NCBI RefSeq assembly: GCF_015330165.1
Contig: NZ_JADDXT010000002.1
Span: forward strand, 62,001-126,000
Reading direction: 5' to 3'
Length of the DNA: 64,000 nucleotides
DNA from: Zobellia roscoffensis
GTDB taxonomy: Bacteria > Bacteroidota > Bacteroidia > Flavobacteriales > Flavobacteriaceae
In this document: positions 61,686-64,000 of the stretch, piece after piece
Position numbering within the stretch: the first letter of the stretch is position 1
Layout: each line of letters starts with the position of its first letter
Program-made: the position numbers and the translations under genes
The notes under the pieces: generated by a model
The model's input: the letters and a program-made list of their open reading frames with translations, nothing else
Databases searched by the model: none
What the model was told of the DNA's origin: nothing

Positions 61686-62471
61686 TTACTTCTCCACTAA
61701 TTTGGCTTCGTCCCAAAAAACATCCATCTCGGAAAGCGTCATATCTTTCATGTCCTTTCCTAGTTCCTTGGCTTTCGCTTCTAAATATTGAAAACGCCCT
61801 ATGAACTTCTTATTAGTACGCTCCAAGGCATTTTCTGGACTAATATTCAGAAAACGTGCATAATTCACCATTGAGAACATGACATCACCAAATTCGGATT
61901 CCATTTTATCCTGATCATTTATTCTCACCTCTTCTTGCAATTCGGCCAGTTCTTCCTGTACTTTTTCCCAAACCTGTTCGGGTTTTTCCCAATCAAAACC
62001 AACGCCTGCTACTTTTTCTTGGATACGGCTAGCCTTAACCAATGCAGGTAAACTATTAGGTACCCCTTCCAAAACACTCTTTTTACCTTTACCCTCTTTA
62101 AGCTTAATGTTCTCCCAATTGCGCTTTACATCTTCCTCACTGCTTACCTCTACATCTCCGTAAATGTGTGGATGGCGGTTAATCAACTTTTCACAAATTT
62201 CGTTGCAAACATCCGCTATATCAAAATCATTGGTCTCACTCCCAATTTTTGAGTAAAAAACAATATGTAGCAGAACATCGCCCAACTCTTTTTTTACTTC
62301 CTCCAAATCATCATCAAGGATAGCATCACCAAGCTCATACGTCTCTTCTATAGTCAGGTGACGCAGAGTTTTCATAGTCTGTTTTTTATCCCACGGACAC
62401 TGCTCACGCAGCTCATCCATAATGGTCAACAAACGATCAAATGCCTCTAGTTTTTGCTGTCTTGTGTTCAT
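61686..62471 (-). CDS. mazG: Nucleoside triphosphate pyrophosphohydrolase MazG
   Basis: 261 residues from the ATG at 62471 (an in-frame TTG two codons earlier is weaker). Two tandem MazG domains: the first with LREQCPWDKKQTMKTLRHLT, then EETYELGDAILDDD; the second with EKVQEELAELQEEV and EFGDVMFSMVNYAR, the E-x-x-E/D metal sites. Hydrolyses NTPs to NMP and PPi, a house-cleaning or ppGpp-modulating role. Divergent from the sugar isomerase gene. Confidence 0.94.
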   Translation of the reverse strand: MNTRQQKLEAFDRLLTIMDELREQCPWDKKQTMKTLRHLTIEETYELGDAILDDDLEEVKKELGDVLLHIVFYSKIGSETNDFDIADVCNEICEKLINRHPHIYGDVEVSSEEDVKRNWENIKLKEGKGKKSVLEGVPNSLPALVKASRIQEKVAGVGFDWEKPEQVWEKVQEELAELQEEVRINDQDKMESEFGDVMFSMVNYARFLNISPENALERTNKKFIGRFQYLEAKAKELGKDMKDMTLSEMDVFWDEAKLVEK

Positions 62472-62570
62472 ACCCAAAAATTTGCGTAAAAGTACAAAGA
62501 CCCACCCTTTAACGTGTGGAAAATTTAGAGTATTTTAGAAGTCTTTAGAAAGACTCAACTAGACCCAATT

Positions 62571-63410
62571 ATGAATCACACAAACAGAAGATTTTTTTTG
62601 AAGCAATCCGGCTTGGCCGCCGCCGGAAGCCTTTTATTGCCTACCATGGGTTTTACTACACCACCCAATGAACAATTTGGTGTGCAACTCTATACTTTTC
62701 GCGATGAAATGGCCAAAGACGCCAAAGGCACACTAGAGCAGATTGCGTCCATCGGTATAAAAAAAATAGAATCCGCACGAAGTAAAGAAGGCTTATATTA
62801 TGGACTTTCACCAAAAGAAATGAAAGAAACTTGCGACAGCTTAGATATGAAACTTTGCAGTGGCCATGTGGCTTTGGACAAAAATTTTGATGATACCATG
62901 CGCCAAGCCGTTGAATCCGGTCAAGAGTATGTTATTTGCTCTTCCCTGCCTAGTAAAGGTCAGAATATTGAGAATTATAAAAAAGTGGCCGATGCTTTTA
63001 ACGAAGCTGGAAAAGCTTGTAAAAAATTGGGGTTGAAATTCGGTTATCATAATCATGAATATGAATTTGAGTCTGATAAAGGCGAAGTCCTTTATGATGT
63101 TTTAATGGATAATACAGACCCTGACCTGGTATATATGGAATTAGATTTAGGATGGGTGGTCGTTGCTGAAAAAGACCCTTTACATTATTTTAAAAAATAC
63201 CCTAAGCGTTTTCCGCTATGGCATTTGAAGGATATGGATATGAATGAAAAAATCAGTACCGAATTTGGAAAAGGAGGTCTTGATATCGCTACTATGATGG
63301 CGAATAAATCGGCCTCAGGTGTAGAACATATTTTTATAGAACAGGAAGAATATACAAGTACCCCAATGGAAAGCATGAAGGAGAACATGACATTTTTAAA
63401 AGCATTATAA
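62571..63410 (+). CDS. Sugar phosphate isomerase/epimerase (xylose isomerase-like TIM barrel), exported
   Basis: 279 residues. N-terminal TNRRFFLKQSGLAAAGSLLLP is a Tat signal. The AP endonuclease-2/xylose isomerase-like barrel shows FGVQLYTFRDEM, CSGHVALD, LKFGYHNHEYEFE, YMELDLGW, WHLKDMD and FIEQEEY, the usual metal-binding His/Glu/Asp set. Exported members of this family are common in Bacteroidota polysaccharide use. One base separates it from the SMP-30 gene, so the two form an operon. Confidence 0.88.
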   Translation: MNHTNRRFFLKQSGLAAAGSLLLPTMGFTTPPNEQFGVQLYTFRDEMAKDAKGTLEQIASIGIKKIESARSKEGLYYGLSPKEMKETCDSLDMKLCSGHVALDKNFDDTMRQAVESGQEYVICSSLPSKGQNIENYKKVADAFNEAGKACKKLGLKFGYHNHEYEFESDKGEVLYDVLMDNTDPDLVYMELDLGWVVVAEKDPLHYFKKYPKRFPLWHLKDMDMNEKISTEFGKGGLDIATMMANKSASGVEHIFIEQEEYTSTPMESMKENMTFLKAL

Positions 63411-63411
63411 T

Positions 63412-64000
63412 ATGAGAAACTACAGCATACCTTCCCTATTATCCGCATTTATTTTATTAGGCTTTTCATCTTGCAAAGCACAACAAAAGAAAGCCGAAGA
63501 CATCATTGCCAAAGATGCAGAGTTAACATTGGTTTCCGATGAATATAAATTTACCGAAGGTCCTGCAGTTGATGCGAACGGAGATATTTATTTCACGGAC
63601 CAGCCCAATGACCGAATTGTAAAATGGGATGCTGCAAGCAATACCGTTACGGACTATATGAAGCCTTCAGGACGTGCAAACGGACTCTATTTTGACCATG
63701 ACGGTAATCTTTTGGCTGCCGCCGATGAGAAAAACGAACTCTGGCGTATTGCTCCCGATAAAAAAATAACCGTACTAATTGATGATTACGAAGAAAAAAA
63801 GTTAAATGGCCCCAATGACATTTGGGTTGATTTAGTGGGAGGGATTTATTTTACCGACCCGTTTTACAAAAGGTCTTGGTGGAAACATACGGAACCGGAA
63901 CAAACCGCCAGAAGGGTATATTACCTTTCAAAAAGAAGCTCAACGCCAAAAATTGTAGCCGATGATAATTTTGAACAACCTAATGGAATAATTGGATCAC
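63412..64000 (+). CDS. SMP-30/gluconolactonase-type lipoprotein (cut by window end)
   Basis: The first 196 codons of a gene that runs off the right edge. Signal peptide with lipobox GFSSC (Cys20), then a six-bladed SMP-30/gluconolactonase/LRE beta propeller: YKFTEGPAVDANGDIYFTDQ, GRANGLYFDHDGNLLAAADE and LNGPNDIWVDLVGGIYFTDP are the repeating metal-site blades. A periplasmic lactonase acting on a sugar lactone is likely, working with the isomerase upstream. Confidence 0.9.
   Translation, partial: MRNYSIPSLLSAFILLGFSSCKAQQKKAEDIIAKDAELTLVSDEYKFTEGPAVDANGDIYFTDQPNDRIVKWDAASNTVTDYMKPSGRANGLYFDHDGNLLAAADEKNELWRIAPDKKITVLIDDYEEKKLNGPNDIWVDLVGGIYFTDPFYKRSWWKHTEPEQTARRVYYLSKRSSTPKIVADDNFEQPNGIIGS

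Noticed and set aside
1..64000. CRISPR arrays, prophage, complete insertion sequences, rRNA, riboswitches
   Set aside because: No spaced repeat array, phage gene, intact transposase, rRNA sequence or known riboswitch core was seen on reading the window; this was done by eye without a covariance-model search.

Overview
The window is AT-rich chromosomal DNA from a marine-type member of the Bacteroidota, almost certainly family Flavobacteriaceae. Pointers are the zeaxanthin-type carotenoid genes, a 1120-residue SecA without a C-terminal zinc motif, DUF2339/DUF3999, DUF2911, DUF4105 and DUF2795 proteins, lipoproteins with an acidic Ser-Asp-Asp start after the lipid cysteine, frequent TTG/GTG starts, little Shine-Dalgarno, and promoters of the TTG-N(16-23)-TAnnTTTG kind. 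The order kdsD-tatC-lptB and the block cobalamin adenosyltransferase-DUF2795-secA also fit that family. No complete prophage, CRISPR array or insertion sequence is visible.

Layout. 1-3.1 kb (-): a nitric-oxide-type signalling operon: response regulator, H-NOX heme sensor, triple-PAS histidine kinase, and the first 29 codons of a further gene. 3.47 kb: tRNA-Leu(GAG). 3.7-7.4 kb (+): a carotenoid operon, a CarH-like B12 photoreceptor repressor followed by crtI, crtB, crtZ. 7.4-8.5 kb (-): two thioredoxin-fold genes, one without its cysteines. 8.6-17.5 kb (-): two aconitases, a MoxR ATPase and two periplasmic SurA-like chaperones. 17.9-26.6 kb (+): serine hydrolase, DUF2339/DUF3999 pair, RluF, a carboxypeptidase-regulatory-domain protein and an LD-carboxypeptidase. 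26.7-41 kb: RecQ, then the envelope genes kdsD, tatC, lptB, pssA, DUF4105 and ABC-F, then cobalamin adenosyltransferase and secA. 41.3-46.8 kb (+): three paralogous membrane HisKA_2 sensor kinases around a Gfo/Idh/MocA oxidoreductase. 47-50.1 kb: a family of small secreted proteins, two of them in a 97%-identical duplication with its upstream DNA, then a malectin-domain lipoprotein. 50.3-64 kb: msrA, an ECF sigma/membrane/DUF4097-like operon, galM, ohr, DUF2911, meaB, a lipid-linked-sugar glycosyltransferase/PAP2 group, MATE, MazG and the start of a sugar-catabolism pair.

How genes connect. Adenosylcobalamin links the CarH-like regulator, the PduO-type adenosyltransferase and MeaB. Envelope biogenesis is the commonest theme (kdsD, lptB, tatC, secA, SurA-like proteins, DUF4105, pssA, GT2/GT39/PAP2). 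The most unusual signals are: an 88-nt repeat found gap-free in two intergenic regions; the duplicated small-protein genes with a conserved leader; a 16-17 bp motif found before the H-NOX operon (twice, 21 bp apart), before both duplicated genes and before the malectin lipoprotein; an orphan terminator-like hairpin just ahead of the first sensor kinase; and eroded members of known families (a thioredoxin without cysteines, a methyltransferase relative without its SAM-binding core).
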